Made by a program: the position numbers and the translations under genes | Origin: Chloroflexota bacterium | GTDB lineage: Bacteria; Chloroflexota; Anaerolineae; Aggregatilineales; Aggregatilineaceae | Direction: 5' to 3' | NCBI GenBank assembly: GCA_012729765.1 | Contig: JAAYCM010000075.1 | Coordinates: 62,001-126,000, forward strand | Length of the DNA stretch: 64,000 bases | The notes under the pieces: model-generated | Seen by the model: only the letters and a program-made list of their open reading frames with translations | Database searches by the model: none | What the model was told of the DNA's origin: nothing | Part shown: positions 43,613-52,080 of the stretch, in pieces | Position numbering within the stretch: position 1 is the first letter of the stretch | Layout: every line of letters starts with the position of its first letter

Positions 43613-44139
43613 ACAATCGCCACGATCACGAACAGGAACAGGGCGATCATCAGCAGGGCGAGCAGGCTGCCATCGCCGCTCAGCATCCAGCTCAGCGGCA
43701 GCGCATCGACCATGTTGGCGCTGGGCGAGCCGGGCGTGACCGGCAGCACGTGGGGACTGATCGGGTATTCAAGGTTGTCCATGTACCACCACAGCGAGCC
43801 GATCAGCAGATAGCCGTTGACTGCGCCGATCAGCGCCCCTAGAATCCCCTCTTGCAGCCCTTCGCGCTGGGGCACTTCACGCCGGCGCGAGAGCGTTTCG
43901 GGCGGAGTCTGGTAGGCGAAGAACGCCAGTAGAATCAGGATGGTGGCCTGCAAATAGAATTTGGAGTCCTGTTGGCCATTCGTCAGGGGATCGATCACCA
44001 GCGTCTCAAGCTGCTTGAGGGCAAACAAGGCCAGCACGATCCCGGCGGTGGCGACCAGCTCCTTGGTCCAGCCGCGCATGAAGCCGATCCCGGCAAACAG
44101 GATGATCATGAGCCACAAAAAGCTGGAAAGTTGGATCAT
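43609..44139 (-). CDS. CvpA-like polytopic membrane protein
   Basis: 176 residues from the ATG at 44139, preceded by AGGGGG. Four hydrophobic segments are visible. The N-terminal part (LWLMIILFAGIGFMRGWTKELVATAGIVLALFAL) resembles the CvpA/colicin V production family, with a Gly-x-Arg-Gly turn after the first helix. The C-terminal helix ends at the last residue. Position between murC and murG suggests an envelope role, but neither the family nor the context gives a defined activity. Confidence 0.6.
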   Translation of the reverse strand: MIQLSSFLWLMIILFAGIGFMRGWTKELVATAGIVLALFALKQLETLVIDPLTNGQQDSKFYLQATILILLAFFAYQTPPETLSRRREVPQREGLQEGILGALIGAVNGYLLIGSLWWYMDNLEYPISPHVLPVTPGSPSANMVDALPLSWMLSGDGSLLALLMIALFLFVIVAIV

Positions 44140-44220
44140 GCGTCTGTTACCCCCTGCCAGCAAAAGCGACGTGGCGCGGCATACCGCGCTCCCTCACTAG
44201 TATCACCCAAGTTTCCGTTC

Positions 44221-44243
44221 ACGCCAGTGACACGCCCTGGCGT
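44221..44243. other. Hairpin downstream of murG
   Basis: ACGCCAG (44221-44227) pairs with CTGGCGT (44237-44243) around a 9-nt loop in the 291-bp gap 44140-44430. No T-tract follows on the minus strand. The rest of the gap is repeat copy 5. Confidence 0.35.
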
Positions 44244-44304
44244 GCCATAGCGCTGGAACATATTAGAAGCTTCAGCGTTCTGAAGCGGACAAACCCGCGC
44301 CTGT

Positions 44305-44434
44305 CCCCCCATCCCTAAATCCCTCCCCCACAAGGAAGGCGGGACTTGAAAAACACTACATTTCGCCCCTTCCTTCCGTGAAGCGTGGGGGAAGGGGCCG
44401 GGGGATGGAGGTAAGAATGCACGACAGACCCTAG
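44305..44434 (+). repeat. Inverted-repeat element, copy 5 (orientation A)
   Basis: The core is 44305-44411. The right tail, read on the complement, is CTAGGGTCTGTCGTGCATTC, which matches the family's terminal repeat. Its CTAG (44431-44434) contains the murG stop codon. The left terminal repeat is not clear, so the left limit given is that of the core. Confidence 0.8.
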
Positions 44435-45549
44435 CGGCGCGCCGTTTCCACGATCAGCCGCGCGATATTCTCGGCCCCGTTCGGCTGGCGCAGCGCCAGC
44501 GCCGCGTCGCGCATCGCGTCCAGGCGGCCCGGATCGTTCAGCAGGCCCCGGATCGTCGGCAGCAGGTCCTCGCCCAGCTTATCGTCGTCCAGGCGCACCG
44601 CCGCCCCGCGCTCCACCAGGTGATCGGCGTTCACCTTCTGGTAGCGCCACGCGTAGGGATAGGGCACCAGGATCGCGGGCAGGCCAAGCTGCGGATATTC
44701 GGCCAGCGTGGCTGCCCCTGCCCGGCTGATCACCAGATCGGCGGCGGCGAACGCCTGGCCGATGTCGGGCAAAAACGAGTATATCTGGTAATACGCTTTC
44801 TGATCGTCGGAGAGCGCAGCGTGCTGTGCCTGGACCTGCGGCCAGTCCAGCTTGCCGGAGATATGGACGATCTGCAGGCCCTCGGCCAGCAGCGCCGGAG
44901 CGATCGTGCCCAGTGCCGTATTGATGCTGCGCGATCCCCGGCTGCCACCGAACACCAGCAGCGTCCGGCGGTCGGGGTCCAGCCTCAGCTTGCGGATCGA
45001 CTGCGCGCGGTCGGCGTCGAGAATCTCGCGGCGCAGCGGGTAGCCGGTTTCGACCACGTGCCGCCCCGGATAGAACTGCACCGTTTCGGCCACCGTCGCC
45101 GCGATCGCTTTGGCGAAGTAGCGCCCCAGGATGCGCAGCGTCAGCCCCGGCTCGATGTCCGGCACGTAGATCACGATCGGGCAGCGCACCAGCCAGCACG
45201 CGACCGCCATCGGGAAGCCGACCCAGCCCCCGGTCAGGAACAGGGCGTGCGGGCGCTGGCGCACCGCCAGGATCAGCGATTGCACGATGCCGATGATGAT
45301 CTTCAGGCCGCTGATCAACTGGCGCAGGCGCGGGACGCCGTGCACCGGGCCGGACAGCACCTCGTAGTAGTGATCGAACTGCACCTCGTCGCTGGCACGC
45401 TCGACCAGGTCGCGCGCCATATCGCCGCGCGCGCCGACAAACAGCAGTCTGGCGTCGGGATACAGTCTACGAAGTGCCCCGGCGACGGCTAGCGCGGGGT
45501 ATACGCCGCCGCCGGTCCCCCCGGCTGAGATCATGATCCGCACGTCCAC
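44431..45549 (-). CDS. murG: UDP-N-acetylglucosamine--undecaprenyl-PP-MurNAc-pentapeptide GlcNAc transferase
   Basis: 372 residues with a GT28 GT-B fold, converting lipid I to lipid II at the inner membrane face. The N-terminal glycine loop reads ISAGGTGGGVYPALAVAGAL. The C-terminal donor loop is LLVFGGSRGSRSINTAL, followed by ADLVISRAGAATLAEYPQLGLPAILVPYP. The His normally found in the first loop (GGTGGHxxP) is Gly here. The start overlaps the ftsW 3' end by 83 bp (68 bp if the Met six codons in is used), an unusually long overlap. Confidence 0.94.
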   Translation of the reverse strand: MDVRIMISAGGTGGGVYPALAVAGALRRLYPDARLLFVGARGDMARDLVERASDEVQFDHYYEVLSGPVHGVPRLRQLISGLKIIIGIVQSLILAVRQRPHALFLTGGWVGFPMAVACWLVRCPIVIYVPDIEPGLTLRILGRYFAKAIAATVAETVQFYPGRHVVETGYPLRREILDADRAQSIRKLRLDPDRRTLLVFGGSRGSRSINTALGTIAPALLAEGLQIVHISGKLDWPQVQAQHAALSDDQKAYYQIYSFLPDIGQAFAAADLVISRAGAATLAEYPQLGLPAILVPYPYAWRYQKVNADHLVERGAAVRLDDDKLGEDLLPTIRGLLNDPGRLDAMRDAALALRQPNGAENIARLIVETARR

Positions 45550-46834
45550 TTCTCCGTTCTGGTTCCACCACCGGATATTCGGGCATCTGCCGCCGCCGGG
45601 GGACGGTCGCCTGGCTGCTGGCGCGCGAGACGCTCAGCATCAGGCCGACTCCACACAGCGCCGCGACCAGGCTCGAGCCGCCGAAACTGATGAATGGCAG
45701 CGGCACGCCGGTCGGCGGGACAATCGCGGTCATCACGGCGATGTTCAGCAGCGCGTCATACGCCAGCCAGCACGTCACGCCCGCCGCCAGCAGCCCGCCG
45801 AAGGCGTCCGGCGCGACGCGTGAGATGCTGAAACCCCGGTGGATCAGCAGCACAAACAGCGCGATCACAAAAAACGTGCCCAGCAGCCCCAGCTCCTCAC
45901 CGATCACGGCGAAGATGCTGTCGGTGTGGGGAAACGGCAGGCTGTTGCCGAATTTCTGTTTGCCCTCGCCCAGCCCGACGCCGGTCAGCCCGCCGTTGAT
46001 GAAGGCTGCCACCGCCTGCTGGACATGATCGCTGGCCTGCGTCAGGTCTTCGACCGCCGACAAATAGGCTTCGAGACGCTGGCGGGCATATTCCAGCCGC
46101 GTCGCAAGCTGCCACCCGGCCAGCCCCATCACCCCGCCGATGGCGAGCAGTTGGAACCAGTCCGCTCCGGCGATAAAGAACATGCTCAGCGCCGTCGCCA
46201 GGATGCTGGCCGCCGTGCTGAGGTCGGGCTGGAGCACGATCAAAAAGGCGACGGTGCCGACCAGCACGCTGAACGGCAGCACGCCGTAGGTGATATTGCG
46301 CAGCCGGCTGCGCTTGGCCGCCAGCCAGGCCGCCATATAGATCACGACCGTCATCTTCGCCAGCTCGCCCGGCTGAAACGACCCCTGGAACAGCGAGCGC
46401 TGCGCCTCGAAGCGTGTCTCACCAAAGCGCAGCACCGCGATCAGCAGCAGGATCACGCCGAACATCATCCACACCGACAGCCGCCGCCAGAGGTGGTAGT
46501 CGATGCGCGCCAGCACGATCAGCGCCACGATGCCGACCGCCATCGAGCGCAGTTGGCGCACGAAGAAATAGGTCGTGCTGTCGGGGTCGCCCGTCACCTG
46601 AAAGCTGATATCGATCGAGGCGCTGTAGACCATCATCAGGCCGACGGCGCACAGCACCCCCACGATCAGCACGAGGTAGAGGTCAAACCCGGCGGCAAAC
46701 AGGCGGCGGCGCTCGGCAGCCCGGCGCGCGTCCATCGCCGGCGTCGGCGGGCGCTCGTAGGCCCGGTTCAGTGCGTCCGAATAATTAAACTCGTCGTCTT
46801 CTTCGATGTATTCCAGCCCGGACAGATCGGCCAT
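45467..46834 (-). CDS. ftsW: Lipid II polymerase / division protein FtsW (SEDS family)
   Basis: 455 residues. A cytoplasmic acidic N-terminus of about 50 residues is followed by about ten TM helices. SEDS landmarks are FQPGELAKMTVVIYMAAWLA, LVGTVAFLIVLQPDLSTAASI, GLTGVGLGEGKQKFGNSLPFPHTDSIFAVIGEELG and PPTGVPLPFISFGGSSLVAALCGVGLML. It polymerises glycan strands with its class B PBP partner, which is in the opposite arm (57.8-59.5 kb). The very basic C-terminal 40 residues are encoded in the overlap with murG. Confidence 0.95.
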   Translation of the reverse strand: MADLSGLEYIEEDDEFNYSDALNRAYERPPTPAMDARRAAERRRLFAAGFDLYLVLIVGVLCAVGLMMVYSASIDISFQVTGDPDSTTYFFVRQLRSMAVGIVALIVLARIDYHLWRRLSVWMMFGVILLLIAVLRFGETRFEAQRSLFQGSFQPGELAKMTVVIYMAAWLAAKRSRLRNITYGVLPFSVLVGTVAFLIVLQPDLSTAASILATALSMFFIAGADWFQLLAIGGVMGLAGWQLATRLEYARQRLEAYLSAVEDLTQASDHVQQAVAAFINGGLTGVGLGEGKQKFGNSLPFPHTDSIFAVIGEELGLLGTFFVIALFVLLIHRGFSISRVAPDAFGGLLAAGVTCWLAYDALLNIAVMTAIVPPTGVPLPFISFGGSSLVAALCGVGLMLSVSRASSQATVPRRRQMPEYPVVEPERRSGRADHDLSRGDRRRRIPRASRRRGTS

Positions 46835-46913
46835 CAGCGCTTACCTTGACACACTCCCAACAACGTTTCAGAGCTTAACGCACCTGCTGCCATCGGTCGA
46901 ATACGCGCCGCGC

Positions 46914-47153
46914 TCACAGCCGGTAGCGGCGCAGCACGGCCAGCATCACCGCGATCCAGAAGATCAGGATCATCGACTTGACGCTGACATCCAGCGCGTC
47001 GATGGACGCCACGACGACCGTAACGATCAGCGTCAGCACCAGCATCGCCGAGATCACCCGGCGGGCTTCGCCTTCGGGCGGGCGCTCGCGCGGGGGGCGG
47101 TTACGCTGGCTCAATCTTGAGGCCTTCGAAGCGCACCGAAAAGCCGTCGCCAT
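46914..47153 (-). CDS. Small membrane protein of unknown function, start uncertain
   Basis: Up to 79 residues. The C-terminal ~45 residues hold two hydrophobic helices (ISAMLVLTLIVTVVVASIDAL and SMILIFWIAVMLAVLRRYRL) after a basic, Pro-rich N-terminus. The ATG at 47153 overlaps the DUF1349 gene by 53 bp. Alternative starts are a GTG at 47057 and an ATG at 47045, just after that gene ends. Position between DUF1349 and ftsW on the same strand supports it being real. No homologue is recognised. Confidence 0.45.
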   Translation of the reverse strand: MATAFRCASKASRLSQRNRPPRERPPEGEARRVISAMLVLTLIVTVVVASIDALDVSVKSMILIFWIAVMLAVLRRYRL

Positions 47154-47637
47154 CGGGCGAGGCGGCCATCGGCCCGACCATGACCCGGTCTTCCAGCGTC
47201 AGGTGCGCCAGCCGCAGCATAATATAATTCGCGCCATCGAGCGAGTAGCGCACCTCGACCGCGTCCCCGTCCCGGCTGACGCGCAGCAGCAGCGCCGACG
47301 GGTTCTGCGCCACCGGCACAACCGACCAGTCCGAGAAGTCGCGCGTGACGACCGCGCTCACGTGCTGCACGCCGTTCACATACTCGATCCCGCACTTGAT
47401 CCAGTTGGCCTCGTCCACACGCAGCATCAGCCCGGCCTGGTCGTAAAGCGTATTATACTGGCCGATGATCTCCACAGTCGCCGTGAAATTGCCGCTCATC
47501 TCCTGATAGTAGAAATGGCCGTTGTCGCGGACAAAGCCGTAGTGCGTCTTGCGCCAGAAATCGGTCTTTGGCCCGGTCGTAACCGTCAGGCTGCTGCCCT
47601 GTTCCTGCCACCGGGGCGGCTCATTCAACCACTGCAT
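47101..47637 (-). CDS. DUF1349 (concanavalin-like) domain protein
   Basis: 178 residues from the ATG at 47637, with AAAGGACAGGCAAGG upstream. It shows the DUF1349 pattern TDFWRKTHYGFVRDNGHFYYQEM, FTATVEIIGQYNTLYDQAGLMLRVDEANWIKCGIEYVNG and WMxSP-like positions later (GPMAASPDGDGFSVRF). The fold is a lectin/glucanase-like beta-sandwich. No signal peptide is seen, so it appears cytoplasmic, and its ligand is unknown. It lies 35 bp downstream of murD inside the cell-wall cluster, an unexpected place for this family. Confidence 0.85.
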   Translation of the reverse strand: MQWLNEPPRWQEQGSSLTVTTGPKTDFWRKTHYGFVRDNGHFYYQEMSGNFTATVEIIGQYNTLYDQAGLMLRVDEANWIKCGIEYVNGVQHVSAVVTRDFSDWSVVPVAQNPSALLLRVSRDGDAVEVRYSLDGANYIMLRLAHLTLEDRVMVGPMAASPDGDGFSVRFEGLKIEPA

Positions 47638-47672
47638 CGCCTTGCCTGTCCTTTCGTGTGCGTACATCCAAT

Positions 47673-49100
47673 CTACTCATTCTCGGACCCGGCCAGCGCC
47701 CGCACCAGAGCGCGAAAATGCTGGCCGCGCGCCGCAAAATCGACATAGGCATCATACGAGGTGCCGCCGGGGCTGAGCAGCACCACGTCGCCCGGCTGCG
47801 CGATCCGCTGCGCTTGCGCGACCGCCTCATCCAGCCCGGCGGCCTGCTCGACCGTTTCCAGCCGCCCCCCGGACTGCGCGGCCTGGCGCATCAGGCCGGC
47901 GACCTGCGGCCCAAACTCGCCAAACGCGATCACGGCCCGGCAGCGCTCCGCCGCCAGCGCCGCGAGATCGCCCCAGGGCAGCTTCTTGTCGCGCCCGCCC
48001 GCCAGCAGCACGACCGGCTCGGCGTAGCTGTGCAGCGCGGCAATCACCCGCTCCGGCGCGGTGGCGATGCTGTCGTTCACCCAGCGCACCCCGCCGATCT
48101 CCGCGACTGTCTCCAGCCGGTGCTCGACGCCGGTAAACGTCTCGATCGCGGCCCGCATCGCCGCCGCCGGAATGTATCCCGCCCCGGCGACCGCGCACGC
48201 CGCCAGCGTGTTCAGGACGTTGTGCGCGCCCCGCAGCCGGATCGTGTCGCGCGGGCAGACGACTTCGTAGGCGAGGCCCGGCGCACTGTCACCGACCGTC
48301 ACCACGATCTGCCCGTCTTCCAGATACGCGCCGGAGAGCACCGGCTCGCGCGCCGAGAAGTAAGCCATCCGGCCCGGCGCTTCCTGGCTCATCTGCCGCG
48401 CGTTAGGATCGTCCCGGCCAAACACAGCCACATCCTGAAGCCGCTGGTAGCGGTAGATGTTGGCTTTGGCGGCGCTGTAGGCGTCCATCGTGCCGTGCCG
48501 GTCGAGATGGTTGGGCGTGACGTTGAGCACCGCCGCGACCGTTGGACTGGCCGTCATCAGCTCCAACTGGAAGCTGCTCAGCTCCATGACGATCACATCG
48601 TCGGGCGTAATCTGCGGCAGCACGTCGAGCAGCACCTCACCGATATTGCCGCCGACATAGGTCCGCTGCCCGGCAGCACGCGCCATCTCGCCCACCAGCG
48701 CGGTGGTGGTAGTCTTGCCGGCGCTGCCCGTGATCCCCAGCACCGGCGCGGGGCAGCGTTCCAGAAACAACTGGGCATCGTTGGTCACGCGGATGCCGCG
48801 CCGCAGCGCTTCCTGCACGATCGGCAGGCTGAGCGGCACGCCGCCGCTGATCGCCAGCACGTCGCAATCGTCAAGCAGCGTCAGGGGATGCCCGCCCAGC
48901 ACAATTTCGACCGGCTGCCCGGCAAAGGCGGCGACATCACCGGCCAGCACATCCGGTGGGCGGCTGTCGGAGAGCGTGACGCGCGCACCGATGGTCGGCA
49001 GCCAGCGGGCCAGCGCCTTGCCCTGGCGGGCCATGCCGAGCACGACGAGATGCTGCCCGGCCAGGGGATCGGGTGAGGTGGAGCGGTTCGTGTCGGTCAT
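47673..49100 (-). CDS. murD: UDP-N-acetylmuramoyl-L-alanine--D-glutamate ligase
   Basis: 475 residues. The Rossmann-like N-terminus is LVVLGMARQGKALARWL, the ATP loop ITGSAGKTTTTALVGEM (Ser-Ala in place of the usual Thr-Asn). VMELSSFQLELM, NVTPNHLDRHGTMDAYSAAKANIY and a C-terminal domain with HRLETVAEIGGVRWVNDSIATAPERVIAAL and LLAGGRDKKL follow. It adds D-Glu to UDP-MurNAc-L-Ala. It is the first gene of the minus-strand wall arm after the oxidoreductase gene (gap 13 bp). Confidence 0.95.
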   Translation of the reverse strand: MTDTNRSTSPDPLAGQHLVVLGMARQGKALARWLPTIGARVTLSDSRPPDVLAGDVAAFAGQPVEIVLGGHPLTLLDDCDVLAISGGVPLSLPIVQEALRRGIRVTNDAQLFLERCPAPVLGITGSAGKTTTTALVGEMARAAGQRTYVGGNIGEVLLDVLPQITPDDVIVMELSSFQLELMTASPTVAAVLNVTPNHLDRHGTMDAYSAAKANIYRYQRLQDVAVFGRDDPNARQMSQEAPGRMAYFSAREPVLSGAYLEDGQIVVTVGDSAPGLAYEVVCPRDTIRLRGAHNVLNTLAACAVAGAGYIPAAAMRAAIETFTGVEHRLETVAEIGGVRWVNDSIATAPERVIAALHSYAEPVVLLAGGRDKKLPWGDLAALAAERCRAVIAFGEFGPQVAGLMRQAAQSGGRLETVEQAAGLDEAVAQAQRIAQPGDVVLLSPGGTSYDAYVDFAARGQHFRALVRALAGSENE

Positions 49101-49113
49101 AGCCCCCTGCGCG

Positions 49114-50115
49114 CTACCGGGCGACTTCCACGCGGCGGCCCTCGCGCACAGCCTGAAAGATCGCGTCGATCACGCGCATATTGAGCACGGCGTCTTCGGC
49201 GGGGAACATCGGATCGCGATCTTCGAGCACGGCGGCGCTGAAGTCTTCGACCATCAGCGCGTAGGAGTTCTGCTTGGGCAGCGGAATCTGCTCGATGACT
49301 TCACGGTCCGGCCCACGCCGCGTGATCACATCGTCGGCGATATCAACCGGGTTGTAGGCGCGGTTGACCTCAAGCGAGCCGCCGGTCCCGATCACTTCGA
49401 AATAGCGGCGCAGCGGCAGCAAAAACGAGCAGTTGATGTGCGCGAACACACCGCCCGGAAATTCCAACGTCGCCACGACCAGGTCATCGGCGCCGGACTT
49501 GTTCCAGTGCGCCTGGGCCGTGACGCTCAGCGGCTCCTGCCCGGTGATGAAGCGCGTGAGCGAGATCGGGTAGCAGCCGATGTCGTACAGCGCGCCGCCG
49601 CCCAGTTCGGGAATCCAGCGAAAGTCGTCGGGCCGTTCGAGCGGGAAGCTGAACCCGGCATCGATCAGCAGCAGATCGCCGATCGCGCCCTGGCGCACCA
49701 GCTCGCGCGTGCGCTGCCCCTGGGGATGGGGCCGCCACTGGAACGCCTCAGCCGCCTTCAGCCCGGCGGTGCGAAACGCCTGGACCATCGTCTGCGCTTC
49801 GTCGGCGTTGAGGGCGAACGGCTTCTCGCACAGCATATGCTTGCCCGCCTGCGCCGCGCGGAGTCCCCAGGTTTTATGCAGGTTGTTGGGCAGCGGGATA
49901 TACACCACGTCCACGTTGGGATCGGCCAGCAGGTCCTCATAGCTGCCGTAGCTGGTCGGAATCCGGTTTTCGTCGGCATACTGCCGCGCCAGTTCGGCAT
50001 CCCGGCTGGCAACGGCGGCGACTTCACTGCGCTCCGACGCGTGCAGCGCTGGGATCAGGACGCGGGCGGCGTGGCGAGACGTGCTCATAATGCCCCATCG
50101 CACTTTATCGGCCAT
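49114..50115 (-). CDS. Gfo/Idh/MocA-family NAD(P)-dependent oxidoreductase
   Basis: 333 residues. The N-terminal Rossmann domain begins VRWGIMSTSRHAARVLIPAL, with VDVVYIPLPNNLHKTW and the EKP motif (HMLCEKPFALNADEA). The C-terminal alpha/beta domain has GGGALYDIGCYPISLTRFITG, with the Asp and Tyr typical of the family's active site. Members oxidise or reduce sugars and related compounds. The substrate is unknown. It is 13 bp upstream of murD and probably co-transcribed. Confidence 0.9.
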   Translation of the reverse strand: MADKVRWGIMSTSRHAARVLIPALHASERSEVAAVASRDAELARQYADENRIPTSYGSYEDLLADPNVDVVYIPLPNNLHKTWGLRAAQAGKHMLCEKPFALNADEAQTMVQAFRTAGLKAAEAFQWRPHPQGQRTRELVRQGAIGDLLLIDAGFSFPLERPDDFRWIPELGGGALYDIGCYPISLTRFITGQEPLSVTAQAHWNKSGADDLVVATLEFPGGVFAHINCSFLLPLRRYFEVIGTGGSLEVNRAYNPVDIADDVITRRGPDREVIEQIPLPKQNSYALMVEDFSAAVLEDRDPMFPAEDAVLNMRVIDAIFQAVREGRRVEVAR

Positions 50116-50226
50116 GATGACTCAGTCTCCTCAAATCAAGCGTTTGGGCAAGGAACAGGCGGTGCCAGCTTGTTCCAGAGTATACCACAAGCGCCGCCCC
50201 GCCCGCCCCGGCAGAACACGTCAGGA

Positions 50227-50369
50227 CCAGGGCGTATAATGCACTTTTACCCCCCATCCCCCGGCCCCTTCCCCCACTGCCTCGCAGAGGGAAGGGGAGC
50301 AAATAGCAGGGAAGTCCTTCCCCCAAAATGAGGGAAGGATTTAGGATGGGGCCATATAACACGCGCTAC
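50227..50369 (-). repeat. Inverted-repeat element, copy 6 (orientation B)
   Basis: The core is 50250-50351 with both hairpins. The left end CCAGGGCGTATAATGCACTT (50227-50246) and the right end, complement GTAGCGCGTGTTATATGG (to 50369), are diverged versions of the terminal repeat. The right end contains the stop codon of the WD40 gene (50366-50368). Confidence 0.82.
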
Positions 50370-51943
50370 GGCTCGACGCGCGGCAGGGTCTGGCAGACCG
50401 GCGGCCAGGTCACCACGTCGGCGCGCACCCAGCCATCGCCTTCCAGCTTCCACCACGTGAAGCCCTCGATATCCGTGTTCCAGCCGCTCGCCTCAATCGT
50501 ATCGCCCAGCCGGAGCTGGCCCGCGATCTCATAGCCGGTGCCCGGCCCGCTGCGCGTGTTCACCTCGTCGTAGCGCGGCGTGAGCGTACAGACCGTGCTG
50601 TCGTCCGCAATATCGACCGGCTCGCGGGTGAGCGTCGGGGCGGCGGTCGGCGCTTCGAACACGGATTCGTCGTCGGAGAACAGCGTGGGCGGAGCCGCCG
50701 TCGGGAACAGCGTAGACGACTCGCCCGGCCCGGCGGTGGAATCACGCGGGACGCCCCACAACGTCAGGAAGGTTGCGCCGCCGCTGGCGAGCAGCGTCCC
50801 GTCCGGGCTGAACGCGATCGCGTTGGTCGGGCCATCGGGATACAAGACCTGCACCTGGGTGAGCGCCTCGGCATCCCACAGCCGCAGCGTGTTATCGTCG
50901 ATCCCGCTGCCCGCCGAGACGATCAGCGAGCCATCAGGACTGAAGGCGACACTGTTGGCGTTCTCGGTGTGGCCGCTCAGCGTGCCGACCTGCCTGCGCG
51001 AGGCGACATTCCACACCCGGATCACGCGGTCGCTCCCCGCCGAGGCCAGCTGCACGCCATCGGGGCTGAAGGCCAGCCCGGTCACGTTGGCGCTGTGGCC
51101 TTGCAACACTCCCAGCAGCGCGCCGCCCGGCACCTTCCACAGCCGGACCGTGTCATCCTCGCTGCCCGACGCCAGAATCGAGCCATCGGCGTTGAATGCA
51201 ACGCCGGTCACGTAGGAGCTGTGGCCGCTGAGCGTCGCCATCAATTCGCCGCTGGACGTGTTCCAGAGATAGACGTTCGAGTCGTCGCTGCCCGCCGCCA
51301 GCAGTGAGCCGCTGGGGCTGAACGCGACGCTGCGCACCGCGCCGCCGGGGCCGCTCAGCGGCGGGAACGAGCCATCTGAGCTGACTTCCCACAGGTGCAC
51401 GGACGGGCTGTTGCCGCCCGCCGCCAGCAGCCGGCCATCCCGGCTGAAGGCCACGCTGTTGACACGGTTGGTATCGATCTCATAGATGGCGCGTTCGTCT
51501 CCGCTGGCCACGTCCCACAGGTATACGCGGCCATCCAGGCTGCCGGATGCCAGCAGCTCGCCATCGGGGCTGAAGGCCACGCTGCTCACGGCGTTGCTGT
51601 GCCCGGCAAGCTGCGCGACCGTGCCGATCCGCAGCGCGGTATCGTCGGTGATCGGCAGCAGATCGCCGGGCGGGCCGCCTTCGGTCGGCGCGAGGCTGGG
51701 CTGAGCGGTCGGGGCGGTGGTCGGCAGGTCGGTTGCGGGCAGCGGTGTGTTGGGGGCCGGCGTGGGCGACTGGTAGGGCACCACGACATAGCGCGTTTCG
51801 CTGCTGTTGAGATAGGGCCACACCAGCCAATAGAGCAGCCCGCAGGCCACCGACACCGCGATGATCGCCAGGACAAGCCGCGGGGTGTTGAGGATGCTGT
51901 CCTCTTGCTCGCCGCGAGTGGTTTTTCGTTTTCTCAGTTTCAT
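50366..51943 (-). CDS. Membrane-anchored WD40 beta-propeller with C-terminal SH3-like domain
   Basis: 525 residues. A short basic cytoplasmic tail and one TM helix (about 22-46) come first, then a Pro/Thr-rich linker to about residue 95. Seven WD40 repeats follow with regular SVAFSPDG...LLASGS...LWD spacing, enough for a closed seven-blade propeller. After a Thr/Pro-rich spacer comes an SH3-type domain (NTRSGPGTGYEIAGQLRLGDTIEASG). It is probably an extracytoplasmic scaffold; binding partners are unknown. The high repeat identity makes it prone to recombination. Confidence 0.88.
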   Translation of the reverse strand: MKLRKRKTTRGEQEDSILNTPRLVLAIIAVSVACGLLYWLVWPYLNSSETRYVVVPYQSPTPAPNTPLPATDLPTTAPTAQPSLAPTEGGPPGDLLPITDDTALRIGTVAQLAGHSNAVSSVAFSPDGELLASGSLDGRVYLWDVASGDERAIYEIDTNRVNSVAFSRDGRLLAAGGNSPSVHLWEVSSDGSFPPLSGPGGAVRSVAFSPSGSLLAAGSDDSNVYLWNTSSGELMATLSGHSSYVTGVAFNADGSILASGSEDDTVRLWKVPGGALLGVLQGHSANVTGLAFSPDGVQLASAGSDRVIRVWNVASRRQVGTLSGHTENANSVAFSPDGSLIVSAGSGIDDNTLRLWDAEALTQVQVLYPDGPTNAIAFSPDGTLLASGGATFLTLWGVPRDSTAGPGESSTLFPTAAPPTLFSDDESVFEAPTAAPTLTREPVDIADDSTVCTLTPRYDEVNTRSGPGTGYEIAGQLRLGDTIEASGWNTDIEGFTWWKLEGDGWVRADVVTWPPVCQTLPRVEP

Positions 51944-52020
51944 GCCCCTTATTTTTTCACATGACGCGTGATTTTCATAGAATAAATTATGTATGTTTTT
52001 CGGCGGGGTTTCCCGGCGAA

Positions 52021-52052
52021 AACAAAAAGCGGGGCACTATGCCGCGCCCCGC
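52021..52052 (-). terminator. Rho-independent terminator of the beta-helix gene
   Basis: On the minus strand GCGGGGC (52052-52046) pairs with GCCCCGC (52035-52029) around an 11-nt region with extra GC pairing, followed by TTTTTGTTTTC. It begins 29 bp after the stop codon at 52081. Confidence 0.8.
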
Positions 52053-52080
52053 CCGTTCTTCCAATGATAGCCTCGTCCTG

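Noticed and set aside
50366..51943. WD40 repeats as a DNA tandem repeat or CRISPR-like array
   Set aside because: The periodicity (~120 bp) is that of protein WD40 blades in one continuous frame, with no conserved DNA repeat and spacer pattern.
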